From Arthrobotrys musiformis (taxonomy: Eukaryota > Ascomycota > Orbiliomycetes > Orbiliales > Orbiliaceae), in assembly GCA_036971715.1 (NCBI GenBank), contig JAVHJL010000008.1:2170001-2234000 (forward strand): a DNA stretch of 64,000 nt. The letters are read 5' to 3'. Each line of letters begins with the position of its first letter. Position 1 is the stretch's first letter. This document shows, in pieces, positions 45,420 through 58,525 of this stretch. The notes under the pieces are model-generated. The model saw only the letters and a list, made by a program, of their open reading frames with translations. It made no database searches and was not told where the DNA came from. The position numbers and the translations under genes were made by a program.

Positions 45420-48192
45420 TCGAAGGGATATCTCGGTAGTGGCTTAACTTTAAGAATATATTTCCATACTCCCTTAGCGGGGAAGATTGTAAACAGGGGC
45501 TGCAGAACCCGTGGAGTACTCCCTTGTCTACTTTATATACATAGCGACTATTCGAACAGGATTTTTAGAACCCGAGGTATATCTATAGACATGGTGGATG
45601 GTCTTCCATCATGACGTGGCTCAGCGCCTCCGTACCGACTCCATGCTGACGTTTGACTCGTACCCACTAACTTCCATAGCGGAGTATGAGTCTGTAAAAT
45701 TCCACGTTCAGGTAACAGGCCCTCCTGCTCGCTATAGCTAGCCATCCTAGCTCTCCAGATGCCCGGGCTTCCCTAGAATTAACCCGGCGTAGTGCCTAAC
45801 CTCATATTTCGATTTCGGGTAGCCCTAATATGTTCGATATGTCTATGTAACTAGTTTAGGTCGTTTGGAAGAGTTGGGGCCTTAAAAATCTATTCTTAAT
45901 TTGCGATATAATTCTTTTGGGGCTATTCCCGGGACTCTCGAGCGAATGATTCCTCTTCCGAATCGCTCTCGCCTCCACCTAACATCGAAACTATTAATAT
46001 ATTAGCATCGAGCGAGCATGAGTGTGTCAAAAGATTAACTTACACGCAAAGATTCTGCGAAGGTGCACCCGTAATAATCGCGGTAGGGTGTTTCATGCTT
46101 GGTCCAGACGCGATATGTATTCCGCCCTCATTCGTGAGTCCACCGTCTCTCCATATCTCCACCTCCCGGGTTTTCCCCGAACAAAGTGATGTATCCCTTT
46201 GTGACGTCTGGGTACAAGGCCGGTTTTTGCGTATTTTATAGTAGACTCCTAACAGAATATCGATGAGTGGATATGTAATCGCGGAAGACGTGAACTCCGA
46301 AGCGTGCGGCCAAATTTGTTTCACTATCAATCACCCTTATCACATTGCGCGGGCCCGCGTAAAACTGACTTCATGATGGAGAGTGCAAGCACATCAACGC
46401 CCGTGAACTGGAAGATCTGTCATAAAGACGTCCAAGGCTTTTTCCTGTTCCCCACTTCCCTATAATAGTCGCCGTCGTTATCGCCATCGTCTCGCAACCT
46501 TCGTATCTATTGCAGTCTTGCTGCTGCCGTCGAAAACTTCTGGATCCTCGTCGTGGCCGTCTTCATTGATTTGGCCTTCTTCTTCTTCCCGTAGTTTCTC
46601 CATTACTCCACCAAACATGCAAAAAGACGAAGCCATAAATTATTCGAGCAGGTAGTTGTAATAGACTAGCATAATGTTTTTCAGGTCCATAGAGCCTTCG
46701 TTTCCTTAATGTGGTGCCTGCTTGCTTCCTGGGTGCGCAGAGGATTCCATTTATTGAAAGCTAATGTTCCATCATGGAATATACCACAGAAATATCGAAT
46801 GGAGTTTCAGCATATAAGCTTTCGTAGTCGTAATTGGGTCTTCGTAAAAAAAAGTACCTGTCAAATCGGTCGAAAAATGGTGATGGTCCATTCTGGTTTG
46901 CCCCTTGCCGTAGTGGTTGCCATAGCATAATGTAATCCTCTGGTCTTTCTAATGATATCTGGTGACCCTCACCTATAATATTATGAGGAATGGTTTAAGG
47001 GTGACTATTGACAGCTGGTTCTGCCTGCTCAACATCGAAGTGACGTAGCCCGACGAGAACTGTGGGCTGTGGCGTTCGGATCGGCTTTGTGATATCCTGC
47101 ATAATATGGAACCGATAATCTCTATGTTCCAGATGAGTTCCTTTTGGATGTAAGATCCTGGAGCCATGGAGTTGCGGGCTACTCCTTTGCGGTCCATCTT
47201 TTCGACGACTTCTTGTAGCCCTTGTCTCCTAGTATCGTAGTTCATCAACTTTTGAATTTTGGCTGCTGAGTTTGACTTTGGTTGGTCCTCGTGATCCTGC
47301 GACCCGACAGCCATCGCAATCCAATTATATACCAAAATGACCCTTCATAGAAACTCCCGCATTCTTCTATGACGATTGGTGATATCAATGAATATCTGCT
47401 GAGGAGGTTGCTGTAAACCCACAAGACGCATAAAACCGGACGCGAAAAGCCCCTTATTTCCCTTAAATGAAGCCAGTGGACAGGGCCCACACAATCGAAT
47501 GCATGTGGCCCGCGATAACGTCTCGCTCCTAACTCAAGATATAATTTGTAAAATCTTTTCCTTCTACCAGGTATACGATACGTATACCTAATTTATTTGT
47601 CTTCATATCTGTCCGGTGCGTTCATGCTGCGGCAGAGTTTTTCTGTGTCAGGCGTAATTCGCCAACGTCGACAAGGCGCGTACGAAGGTGCGACGCATCC
47701 TTATTTCTTCTATTAAAAGTGGTTATTAGTTAATAGATACTTTGGTGGTAAACATTTTAATACGTACATGTTCAACAATGTCCATATTCCTCCCTCGAGC
47801 GGTGTCATTTTACGTGTGACCCAGATTCCCATAGTTCTTCAAAGTATTTCGTTCCTCAGACCTTCAAACTTGAGGACGAAATACCCTCAGGCGCAAAATC
47901 AATCAAACGTCGTGCATGACTGTTCCCGTAACGGGAAGTGCATCTTCTATTGAAAACGGTCTTCTTTTTTCTGTTGATGCTAGCTGGTTTCTGTTTATTG
48001 TCTCCCCTGTCCTTAGGGGGTTATATCTGCCGACCCGGTATAATACCTCTTCTCAGTCGGCGTGTACGTATGTGTATAAGACATAGTACGAAAAGGCTGG
48101 TCTTGTCGCATAATTCAGCGCCAATATATGATGGTTGATCACACGCCCGAGGTCTTCAGAGCGCTCCGGATCAAATCCTTTCTCATACCCTA

Positions 48193-48267
48193 GGGTGTCC
48201 CGTCGGGGTTAGCGATGGGGTCCGGTCGGTGGGTCCGAGCCCCGTGAGGGGCCGGACCGGCGTCGCC
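48193..48267 (+). repeat. GC-rich nested inverted repeat
   Basis: GGTCCGG (48219-48225) pairs with CCGGACC (48252-48258). Inside it GCCCC (48239-48243) pairs with GGGGC (48248-48252) around a GTGA loop. The block is strikingly GC-rich in AT-rich surroundings. It may be a retroelement or GC-cluster remnant; I cannot assign it. Confidence 0.5.
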
Positions 48268-49786
48268 TATTTTATTCTTTCCTTACTTGTCGCTGACGAC
48301 AAAGAGACCTATCGAGGATTAGCTTGAAAGATAATACAGGTTCCTGCAGGTCGAGTTTATACTTACTTCCTCCAAAACGCCCCCCGCGAGACATTTCCCC
48401 TTCATAAAGCATGTTACGCCGACGTGAGGGCTTGTGTGGAAGGCCGGCCACCACCCGTAATTTTCTCACCGTAGATTCGATCGCAAGGCGGTTTGCGACG
48501 ATGACGACGACCTAGGGAATAGAAGCTGGTAACAGGCTTCGGCCCTCCCCATGGTTTCCGGTGGAAAGGTTGAAGGTATAATTTCGCCAATGAGCCAACG
48601 GGGTCCCAGCTTGACCAGACAACCCAGAGCCGATGTTTTCGTACTCTAGAAGTTTTTGTCTGAATTCAGCACAGGGTTTCCGACATACCGTGCCGTCCCT
48701 GTGGACGTCCCGCTTCATTATCACCGTGCGTACGCATATGTCGCCGTAAACAGTTATCTCCTTTTCTGTATGGGGGCTGGTTCTATTGCCACGTTTGGGG
48801 TGAGCTCCATTTTAAGTACTGTATAAATATTAGTATGCTCATCCAGAACGAAATTATCTTCAGCAATAAAGTAGAATATTTTTACTCACTAAATCTGTGG
48901 AGAATTTGACAAGGCCCTAGGAAAGGATGTTTGGGGTGTTTATATTGAACGGGTGTTTTTCATCACGACGGTCTCGTCAAAAAGAAACTTTGGTGGATCC
49001 GGCAGTGCTAGCTTATAGATGTATGTTGAATTTCGTGCTGCGACACCGAGTTTCTTTTACCCTCTTTGTTGCTTTCAGGAGTAAAACCGTGCGCTACTTT
49101 CAAAATATATATCTTCGATGAAAGCTCCGTGTGGGCATAAGTCGCCGTAAAATTGAGTATCCATCTTCGTTGGGGAAATAGATGAAAAGCGACGATGGAA
49201 ATTCCATGGAATTACCCCCGTCCCCAGAACAAATGAAGTTCTGTTCTGGGAGTGTATAAAGAAAAGCTCCTGTGGGATATATGACCGCTAGGGAGGAGGA
49301 AATTCTAAGTATAAGGCTAGAGAACGCGAGTATGTTAGTTTTAAAGTAATCTCGAACAAAAGAAGAGAAATTCGAAGGGATATATTACGGGTGCTTACGA
49401 TAAGCGTTAGCCTGAGGCGTAATCGCCGGGATAGGGCTCGGGATAACGCCAGCCTGACTCTGGTAGTAAAAGAAAAATAATATGCCTTTAGTGTTTCGAG
49501 CATCCATAACTCAGCTTTCTCTGATAGTGTAGGGGCTTTTAGGAAGCTTGCAGTTTTCCTTGTGCCTGGATCGAACTTTCTGTCCAGTTCAGGAAAGCCC
49601 CCCACCCAGAGAACGCAGGGCGTCCCTTGATAGGGATAGGATGGTGCTAGTAGAATAAGGATCAGACTAAAGTCTATAAAATTCCGCTGAGGATCTAATA
49701 GTTCATGTGTATGATTGACTATAGTTCTGTTAATTCCAGCAAACCTTTTTGAGGCCTATGTAAAGAGAAGCATGAAAAGTTTGCCC

Positions 49787-49802
49787 CTGGTATACGAGAC
49801 AA
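49787..49802 (+). repeat. dispersed short repeat, right-end fragment
   Basis: CTGGTATACGAGACAA is identical to the right end of the copy at 43271-43336. Confidence 0.6.
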
Positions 49803-52800
49803 TGGATAGTCGTATCAAGTACTAGTAGATGCAAGTTCGTTGGTTGCGCTTCCCGGATCTTGCCCCAGACCTCACAGAAAAAGCCCATGTGCTTTAATGG
49901 ATCTTTAACAAGGTCATCACATCGAAGAAATATGTTTTCTTCAATGTGGGATAAACCGTTTGGTCCTCGTACGCAAGCAATATTCGCCGGACTAGCGTGA
50001 GATGCCTCCACTCCCAATTACAAAGTAATGGGTATAGTAATACGAATATAGAGCATGTAGGAAGTTCCAACCTGCTTTGATTTATTAGACGTAGGCAAGG
50101 AGCGTTTTTTCCGGGAATGTAGGCATCCTAACCTTAAGCCATGCGAACCCGGAGTCTCATATTTTTGGGGTAGGTCTCGACGGTACGGCGCAGTACGACA
50201 GCCACCAACGATTAAAAGGAAGGCGGATTCGTCAAGATCGAACCCGCCCCCTTTTCCATTTCTTTCTCGATAGTATTCGGCATATCGTAGTTTTAGACCA
50301 TGTAGCGTCTAGATCGTATGTAGATATAGTTGGTTGAGTGTGAACGTCGGGGTTGCTGGGTAGCCATACCAAGTGGAGTTTTGGAATAACTACTCAAAAT
50401 CGATCCATCAGCACCAAAAGGATACGTTATTCTTTTGGGCGGGTCTGTCTTGGTAGAAGACGTGGCCTGGGACTCGTAAATATATATATACGTAGTAAAA
50501 TTGTTGAAGGGCTTTTGTAACGTGAGCGGATGAGAGTAGAAAATATGAGGAGAAGGGATGAAAAGAAAAGAAGGCCCCAAGTGGGGGAGCCCTCCTTTAT
50601 ATAGTTTGATCTTTCTTACTTTCCCTCGATTGCCACGGCGCCAATACGGGCCATTTAACAATATCAAATGTACCAGACGTGTCATCTGACGCACATGAGT
50701 CAAGTGCGGGCAGATATTCATACGCTTTTACAAGCTTCTTGTCATAATCTACGCCGCTTTACCGTACCATATTAGATGTACCACGCTTTATTCTTTCATA
50801 ATCGCGCGGCCTTCCACTCTAAGGTCAGCCCCATGCTGAGTCTTTCTAGATGTAAGGTGTACATTTGAGCCCTAATATGTAATGGGTGGACGCTTAGGTA
50901 ACAAAGGGAGTCTAGATTAGCAAGCTTCAATGCTTACTCTGAATTTTGAAAACGGTGGAAGTTTCATGAGGGCGTAGAGCGTCCGGGAACGGGACTAGGG
51001 CGCATACAACCTGCTAGAAAGTAATGTTGCATTCTAGAAGATTTTATGCTACGGGAACGTCATAGTTAATTAAGTCTGGTCTCAGGACAAAGTATGTAGT
51101 ATTGAATTGCCAAAGCTACATAGGATATTGGTATGTAAAGCAGGTGTTCGAATTCTTAGGCTACAGGTGTACTCGATAGTCTAGCGGGAACCCTTATCTA
51201 TCTACTAGATATCATTTTGTCCCAAATTTCCAGGCCCTAGACCAGTCCGCTTGCTAGCTCATGGTAGGGCGGACAAGCACGCTTTTCCCCAGAGAGCCAC
51301 ATTTAAGTGCGTGCGTAGGTGCTAAGTATACTTAAGGATTTAAGTACGCTCTCGTAGAACCGCTAAATTTACCACATACTACCGATAAGACCGTCGGCCT
51401 CAAGAATATAGCATGTTGGAGGCCCACATGCATACGTAACGCTGTAAGCTGGTACAAAATGACCATAGGTAGCTATCACACTCAACACTGCATAAATAAT
51501 TGTAAACCGCGAATATTAAATTGCCGCGTTAAATAGAGCGAAAACTGATTTTACGTGTCACAAAGCCATGTGAAACAAATCGGTGCTTACCGACAAACAA
51601 GGCATCTTTAAGAAAATCAGAAATTGTCAGCCTCGCGCGAGGTTTATGATTGGAATGATCATCGAAACTTACGTTTTGATACCACTGAGAAATATACAAG
51701 TTTTAGGAGTTGGTATAATACCAAAGTTACGGAAGGAGCCAGATCAGAACAAACGATTCCAGTCGTGGGGCCGGTTGGCTTGCCAGGTACGGGGAGATGA
51801 TAAAGAACACCGCCAAACAGAGCTACAATATGGGCATCCATTTAGAAAAATGACATCCTTTTCATGGATCCACCGCAGCTAGGCCATGGGTGGCTTGAGG
51901 GGAGTGGAGGGCGTCGGCCATTGTAGTATTTGGTTAGATTTCGATGTGACAGCCAGAAAGCTGAGAGATGGGCTGGACCATTTCTGGATCGTGCGCATGT
52001 GGACGACCAAATTTGAGAGCCCCGACTCTCTCACATGTTGGCGGAAGGTAGATTGAACGCCAATGTTGGCAGTTTTTGCGGCATTCTGCGGTTCTTCTAA
52101 TCCGATTTCAGAATTTCGTGGTGTTCTCGCAGAATCGAAAGCTTTGAAAATTTAATGCCTACAAACTATGGTACAAAACTGTATGTATAAATAACCAAAA
52201 TCGAATACTTAAAATACATTGATTTACATCTAGCTACCTAGGTAGGTAGACAGGGACCAGAATACCGAGACTTGATTGCCCGTCAATCTTATTCTTGTAA
52301 TACGATAGTGGTTCCGGCATACCTTAAGTTTACGTTGATTAACTGTGAAGGTATCGGCTGGTCTCACAGTCGACCACGCAGCTGCGTAACCTATGGTTTA
52401 AAAATGTAGTATTTTCTATAAATTTATATAGTAAATAAGAGGGTGGTGCTGCGCAGGAGCCATAGTAAATCAGAACGGAACTGAGTCGATCTAATACTCT
52501 GGATAAGATATGGCTACATGCTTGCCCATCTACGTTGTAAACGAGCTCGCATTCGAAGAATGCACGGGGCCGCGCATTTACACACAATTGCCTCCGAGCC
52601 TAGATCAAATATGTAGCCTGTTTTAATCCCGTTTCGAATGCCGAAGGGCTAACATCTCAAGAATTTATTCTGTGGCCGGTGTCTAGCCAGATGAACAAGG
52701 TATCAGGGCCTTATATATGTATGTTAGCTAAGGCAGCATGCGTGTGCGTGCCATGTATATGTTGTAGAATCTACGGATACGGTCCCTACGTTTAAATAAT

Positions 52801-54445
52801 GTTTCTTTGCTCATATGATCCTAGGGTTATATTGTGAGATTTTTTGCTAAAGAATCGGTACTATACCACATTCTCTAGGATCTGCACCAGAACAAGTGCT
52901 AGGCTTCAGTATTTGTCCTTCAAAGATGACTATAAGGAAACATGTACACGTATAGGGACCTTGAAATTCTAGGCCAGGCCATGGTTAAGGGAAGATATTC
53001 CAGAATGAAAATGTATTCGACTGTTCTTGTGTGTAATATAGTACATCGTTCCCGTTCCAACTCGGAGTGCGAGATCATTGAGCTAAAAATATATATAACC
53101 CCCCTCAAAATCTGTCACCTGATAAAACATTTTAAACTCGTCGTGGAATCAGAGGGTTCAGGGCGTAAGAGCGGCGTCAAGGTACCTAGATGTAGCCAGA
53201 AGCCCCCTCGATGGTATGTTCCGCTGACGACCAACATCCCCATTGGTAACGAGAGCTATCTACCCCCAGAGGCTTTGTCCCCAAAGTCTCGTCTTGTGCA
53301 TTTGGTATAGACATCTAGCTTCAGGTTCAGGGCAGGTGCCTCGGATCGTCGCTGTACGTCTGTAGGCGTCTTGTAACTATTTCGCGATGGGTTGTGTGCC
53401 GCGGGCGTCGATCTATGCTTTAGACCTTTAAAGATTTGGAGGTGAAGATGCTTTTCGCCGGTTCTGATATCCTGAAAGTGGTTCGAAAGTTGTGGGTGTC
53501 GGGCATCTTTTAGGCGGGAGGTATGCGCACTGAGGGGATGAAGAATGTCCCAACCATGGTAGTGAAGGTTCAAGGGCTTTTCGGCCTGTATAAGTACTGC
53601 CAAGGACCTCGCTGCTGATATTCCTAGCCCCTCTTGAGACATACGTTTGCGGAATTTGTGTACGAGAACACCCTGTTCCTGGGATTGCGGCTAAGGTAGT
53701 GGGTCGGACCTGTCTGCTTCCCCGTTTTGGAGATCGAGATTCGGACCGGCGAGTGCCTCCGGTGGAAAACGGGGGTATAGCGTGGTAGATATATAGGGAA
53801 TGCGGAACCGTTTGCCTTGTCCTCAACGGCAACGTTTCTGGTGTATTTGTACGGACCCGACGCCCTGGTAAGGGTTCTCGGTACCCCTTCGGATGGAATT
53901 CAACTAGTAGGGGTGGGTTAGTGGTAGGTAAAGTAGTACGGGGGCGGATGTGATACCTAGTTCTCTATCTTTGCTAGCAGCCGACTCCCTGCTTGATACG
54001 ACAGAGGGCCAAACCTGTAAAGACCTGTATCGTGTGTATCGCACCAAGCAGAATAATAGCTTCGCTCCGCGTGCCCAGTGCAGAAACGGTATAAAAAGAC
54101 CCAGAAAGAAAACCCACAAAAAAAAAACTATAAAACTGTAAAAAAATAAGTGGCCGGAAGATGCAATAGATAGTTAAATAAATCGACAGGAAAGGAAAAG
54201 CAGTAAACAACGAAAGCAAAAATGCAAAGCAACGCGAAGCATAAACGATAAATTAAATAGCGAAAGTATAGAGGGCAAATGGCGAGAAGATTAAAGTATT
54301 GGTGGTGGGACAGCAGAATGGCCCCAGCACACCACGGCTCAGGGTAGCGCAATGACCCTGGCCGGAAACCTCCCCTACATACATGCATGGTGGAGCGTAA
54401 GCATACCTAAAGATGAGGGCGGTCTGGGTCCCGCACGCCTCAAAC

Positions 54446-55783
54446 TTAGTAGCTACGTCCAGAAAAGTTTCCCTTCGACAGGACCTTGGAGAGCGCCCTA
54501 ATGGCGTTTTTTCTGTCTGCCGTTCTCTCACCAAAACGTCGTACTGGGGCGCCTGGAAGCCCCCAGTATCGGCGACGAATGGGAGTATCCCGAAACAGAT
54601 TGGAATAGCCACGAGAACGTCTCCTCTTAAGAGGTGGCGCATCGGGCATTTCCACGTCTGGATCGAAATCCGGCATTTCAATGTCTCCGTCGGCGTCCAT
54701 GTCGGCGTCCCACATGCCGATGTCCAGGTCATCGCTTGTCGAGGGATGTGAGACGTGAGGGGTTGTCGTAGGTGCCTGGGTACTCCCGCGGTTACCCAAT
54801 GACTCCTGAGCCGTATAGCCAACTGACACGGTCACAGGGTGACTCGGCAACTGAGTGTTCTCTGCCGCATGAGAAGGAACAACCGTGGTTTTCCTCTCAG
54901 AACTACTCGTCGCCTTGGGATCACCAGCAGAAGCTGAGTCCCGTTGGACGCCACTCGCAGAGCCAAGGGATGTGACAGACGAACCGAAGTCCGAAACTGT
55001 CGACTCCTGGCCGCTCGCCATTGATAGAGAGGACGAATCACTCTCCTCGGTGCTCGTAGCCTGTGTACTAAGCGAGCCAGAGGCACCCGTTCCAGGGGCC
55101 AGAGGAGCGGTAACTGGAGCCACCGTCTGGCTGTTGTCGGTGCTCGCTGCCTGTGTACTAGGCGAGCCATAGGCTCCCGTTCCAGGGGTAGTCGGAGCAA
55201 CCGACGCCGGGGAGTTATCTGTCTCGAATGCTTGGGCCCTAGGTAGATCACATATGGTTATGATATTGTTGCAAAAAGCTGTTTTGGAAAGGTGCGTGTG
55301 TTGATGAAAACAGAGGAGCGAGGTTTATAAATGGAAGAGAGGAATCGTGGAAAAAAGAAGCCAGACGAGAGGTCTAACAAGAGCACAAGAGGAACTTAAG
55401 GCTACATATTGATGGAAGGAACAGAAGGAGTGGAGAATCTAAAGGCAATGGAACCACTATGATGATGGAAGGAAGGAGCAAGGGAGCTATAGAGCTGGGA
55501 AGACTTCCAGGAAAGTGAAACTCCAACGATAACTGATGCATCATCGAGAGTAGGATATCAGGCTAGAAGAGAGAATAGAAAATGATGGCGATACTTACAG
55601 CTTCGACAGAAAACTTTGAGCTGCCTGAGCAGCGGTTGAGGAGACCACAATTGGTCCCTCTTCTTCCTCCCCCTCTTCCTCGTTCTCTCTAATCTCCCCC
55701 TCTTCCTCCGAGTCTTCGTAGTCTTCAAGGCCGTCAGGCTCCTCCTGAGCCTTCGACGGACCTTGGGCGAACAGAGATGGCAT
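54446..55783 (-). CDS. disordered acidic/basic protein, family member P
   Basis: Two exons, 55783-55599 and 55238-54446, give 325 aa through a 360-nt phase-2 intron. Exon 1 (MPSLFAQGPSKAQEE...) is Glu-rich. Exon 2 is Ser/Thr/Ala/Pro-rich with an imperfect internal repeat (APTTPGTGAYGSPSTQAAS, then APLAPGTGASGSLSTQATS). It then has an Asp-rich run (DADMDADGDIEMPD, DPDVEMPDAPPLKRRR) and a basic tail (FRDTPIRRRYWG, later RFGERTADRKNAIRALSK). KRRR suggests nuclear import. No globular domain is recognised. The intron contains a TATA-like TTTATAAACC and a leader-like stretch, so a second promoter, or two separate genes, cannot be excluded. It shares its plan with the genes at 58526-59650 and 62681-63663. 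Confidence 0.55.
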
Positions 55784-58525
55784 TATGCCGGCAGTAAGAA
55801 GTAGTGATGATAAAAGTAATAGGGGTGGTGAGAGCTTGATGGAGGTGAAGAGAAGTGGTGATGGTGATGGTCGAGGTGAAGGTGAAGGTGATGGGAGGTG
55901 AGAGGAAGGTGGATGTAGGAGGAGAGAAAGAATTTTGTGTGTGTGTCGGTGCCCTTTAATACGGGCAGCATCAATTAAATCTGTACTGAAATCAACACCA
56001 CAATCTTTGGCTCAACGATAGAAAGTCCCAAATGTAATATCCATTCGCACTGCTAACCTCAACGGAGTCTGAAATAAAAGGCCTGGTTGTCTAGTAAAGC
56101 CGTGTATAAGCTTGTGTCATTACCGTATTAAAGGATTCTACAATATATCTCCGAGTTCTCACACTCGACATCTAATAAAGATAGGGCACAAGCTAGCCTG
56201 AAAGAATGATACAGCGTCGGGATAGATAGATATTTACATGTCCCCATTCGAGGCTAGCAATTAAATGCCCTAAGAAAGCGTGCGAACATCATATATTTAA
56301 AGCTTCTCTATGTTAGGATTTCCTTACCCCCTCACCTACATAAGCGTGCAGGTTGTTTGGGCATAGCTACGATTTCGTGTTTACCGTCTGGAGATACCAA
56401 TACCATCTCGAAGGTATCCAAGACCATTTCAATTTACCAGTTCATCCATACATAAATGTAGACTGAGGACGTACTTTGTAGCGTATAGGTTCGGAAAGCA
56501 AGGATGGCATGTAAATTACGATCCTTATATATATTTTACTGCGGATATGTACAGGAGGTATTGAGGCTGCCGCCCGGTATTTTGTACATTCCAGTGGCAG
56601 GAAACGTACAAGATTAACAGAGACAGCATTTAAACAAGACAGAAAACTGAAATGTATAGAAAACATATTATGCAAAGCTTCAACAAGAAATAAAAGAAAA
56701 GCAGAAAGCAAAATCCATGATCGATGGCAGGATCGCAAACTACAAAGCTTCTGCTCTGCCTAGAAACATTAGACTATTGTCTGGCCCGACATGAAAAGAT
56801 TAGACTATTGTCTTGAAAACATGTATTCCCGGGCGTGGAGCGATTGCTCGAAGGATAAACCGGATATCCAAAGGTGTAACCACCGCATAAACATTAGACA
56901 ACTGCCTTGAGACCGGGAACGGGAACATCCGCTCTATACGCAAAAACATTAGACTACTGCCTTGAGAATGCGTTTCCTTGAGCATGGAATACTCTGGTAC
57001 AATGTGGATAGGGCGCTCAGGGATATATCCGGCACGAAAACATAGACAATTGTCTTGGGACCGTGCGAAGGAAATATCTGACTTGAACCCGAAAAGCATA
57101 GACTTCCGTCTTATGATCGTGCGTCGAGCGTGGAGCACCCTGCTATGATGGGTATAGGATCCAAGAATACACTCCCTATAGAAACGTTGGATAATCGTCT
57201 TGAGACTATGGAAAAGGCGCGTTTCTGCTCTACATAAAAACATTAGACTAGTCCGTCTTGAGATTATGTATCAATGAGCACAAGTAGCGTTGCAGGGAGT
57301 ATCAACAAGCTTGATCTACCTAAGAATCATAAGTTAGGTTAGAGATAAATCGCCAGTAACAGCCCTACCAAGCCCAAAAGCGTCCTGATGTGGACAGAAT
57401 CCCTGAACCGGAATGATAGGGCATTTGAAAACCTGGAATCAAGACGGTGAGCCCGAGGCTTTTTAGTTATCGCTAACCGAAGAACAATGGTTGACGTTCT
57501 AAATCCGGCTTCAAGACCAGCTCGCTATGCCGCGAGGACAGCTGGCGTTTCTTCTCCCTCAAGTGTTGGATTGATTCGGAAGTAATACCACAGCTGGGGT
57601 AAAGCCAACTATTTCATTCAGTGAAATTCCTCGCCACTGAAGTGGCAGGAAAGATCCTCCAAAAATTCGTGAACAATAAGGACCGCGACCGCTGCAAAGA
57701 GTATTGCAGAGAGACCAACCTCTAAGCACAATAGTGCTTAATGACCACAAAAGTATCAACCTGAAATCAAGTCAGGGCGTAGTGGTGATAACGACCAAAC
57801 GCGAGACTAGACGCACCAGCTCCCCTTCTTTTCCTAGGCAAATACGAGAAAACTCGCAGCGTAAACTCCTCCGGCGGTAATAAACGGTAAAGGAACGGAA
57901 AAGAAATGCGCGTAACGAAAAACAAAAAAATCGACAACTTGCAGAAAGATATGTTAACAGGAAACACTCGCATTCAAGAGACCTGACAGTAGATATACGG
58001 GCCGGCGTACCGTCCTCACAGTGCACTCCAGTCCGAAGAAAACAAATCACAATAATAATTCAAGATGCGATACGAACGCTTGCCTTATCTGTGCCGGAGC
58101 ACTCCTGGACGAAGACATTCGGTAAAGCGATCGAGAATTGTTGTGTTGTAACTTGGACCTTCTGTGTAAATTCCGGATGAGACCGAAATTCACTGCTCAG
58201 GTTTCCGAACCCATCTAAGCTGTCGACTGGGACTCTATCTGAATGGTCAGCGTGCCCCTGTTACACCACCTCCACGCGAAGAAGTCTAGCAAAAAAAGAA
58301 AGAAAAGAAATGTCAACACCGAAGGCGCAATGCGGTATCGTTGACAGTGCCAGTTCAAGCATTCTGGACTTTTTGGTCGGACATACATGCAAAGTAGATT
58401 CAACGGTGAAGGTTTCCCACCTACCCGACCCACGGTCTCAGCAACCAAGCTCTCTTATGGATGCGTCCTTAATCGTGCGAAAAAGAGATCCCGGGACAAA
58501 ACCCCGGACGGAGAGCTCTTTACCT
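55784..58525. other. intergenic with long-period tandem repeat
   Basis: The part just upstream of gene P is rich in CACC/TCACC on its coding strand, a pyrimidine-rich leader. A diverged ~150-bp tandem repeat lies at 56764-57270. The rest up to the 3' end of the next gene shows no supported coding exon. Confidence 0.55.
56764..57270. repeat. diverged tandem array, ~145-152-bp unit with palindromic core
   Basis: The core AAACATTAGACTATTGTCTTGA recurs in variants at about 56764, 56792, 56891, 56944, 57037, 57094, 57181 and 57238. Starts of long units (56792, 56944, 57094, 57238) are 152, 150 and 144 bases apart, and each unit splits into a longer and a shorter half. The middle part also repeats (GAGCGTGGAGC / GAGCATGGAAT). 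Some cores contain a perfect 12-bp palindrome, AGACAATTGTCT (57044-57055). The minus strand stays open through the array for 147 codons, which follows from unit lengths near multiples of three and need not mean coding. Confidence 0.75.

Larger units (their letters stand above)
44284..54445. other. 10-kb gene-poor, AT-rich region
   Basis: No frame here has a recognisable domain, a signal peptide or consistent splice sites. Frames at 46973-47490, 49730-50017 and 53256-53832 (all minus) read partly protein-like but end abruptly and may be decayed gene pieces. Repeat-family fragments occur at 45398 and 49787, and a GC-rich hairpin at 48193-48267. The pattern suits an old, mutated transposon-rich block or other accessory DNA. 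Confidence 0.5.

Noticed and set aside
53256..53832. Two overlapping minus-strand frames as one spliced gene
   Set aside because: Frames overlap in different phases and no GT-AG pair joins them sensibly; left as possible relic.
56800..57243. 147-codon minus-strand protein over the 150-bp array
   Set aside because: Openness follows from unit lengths near multiples of three. The repeats conserve nucleotides in the palindromic core rather than residues, and no start context or domain is seen.
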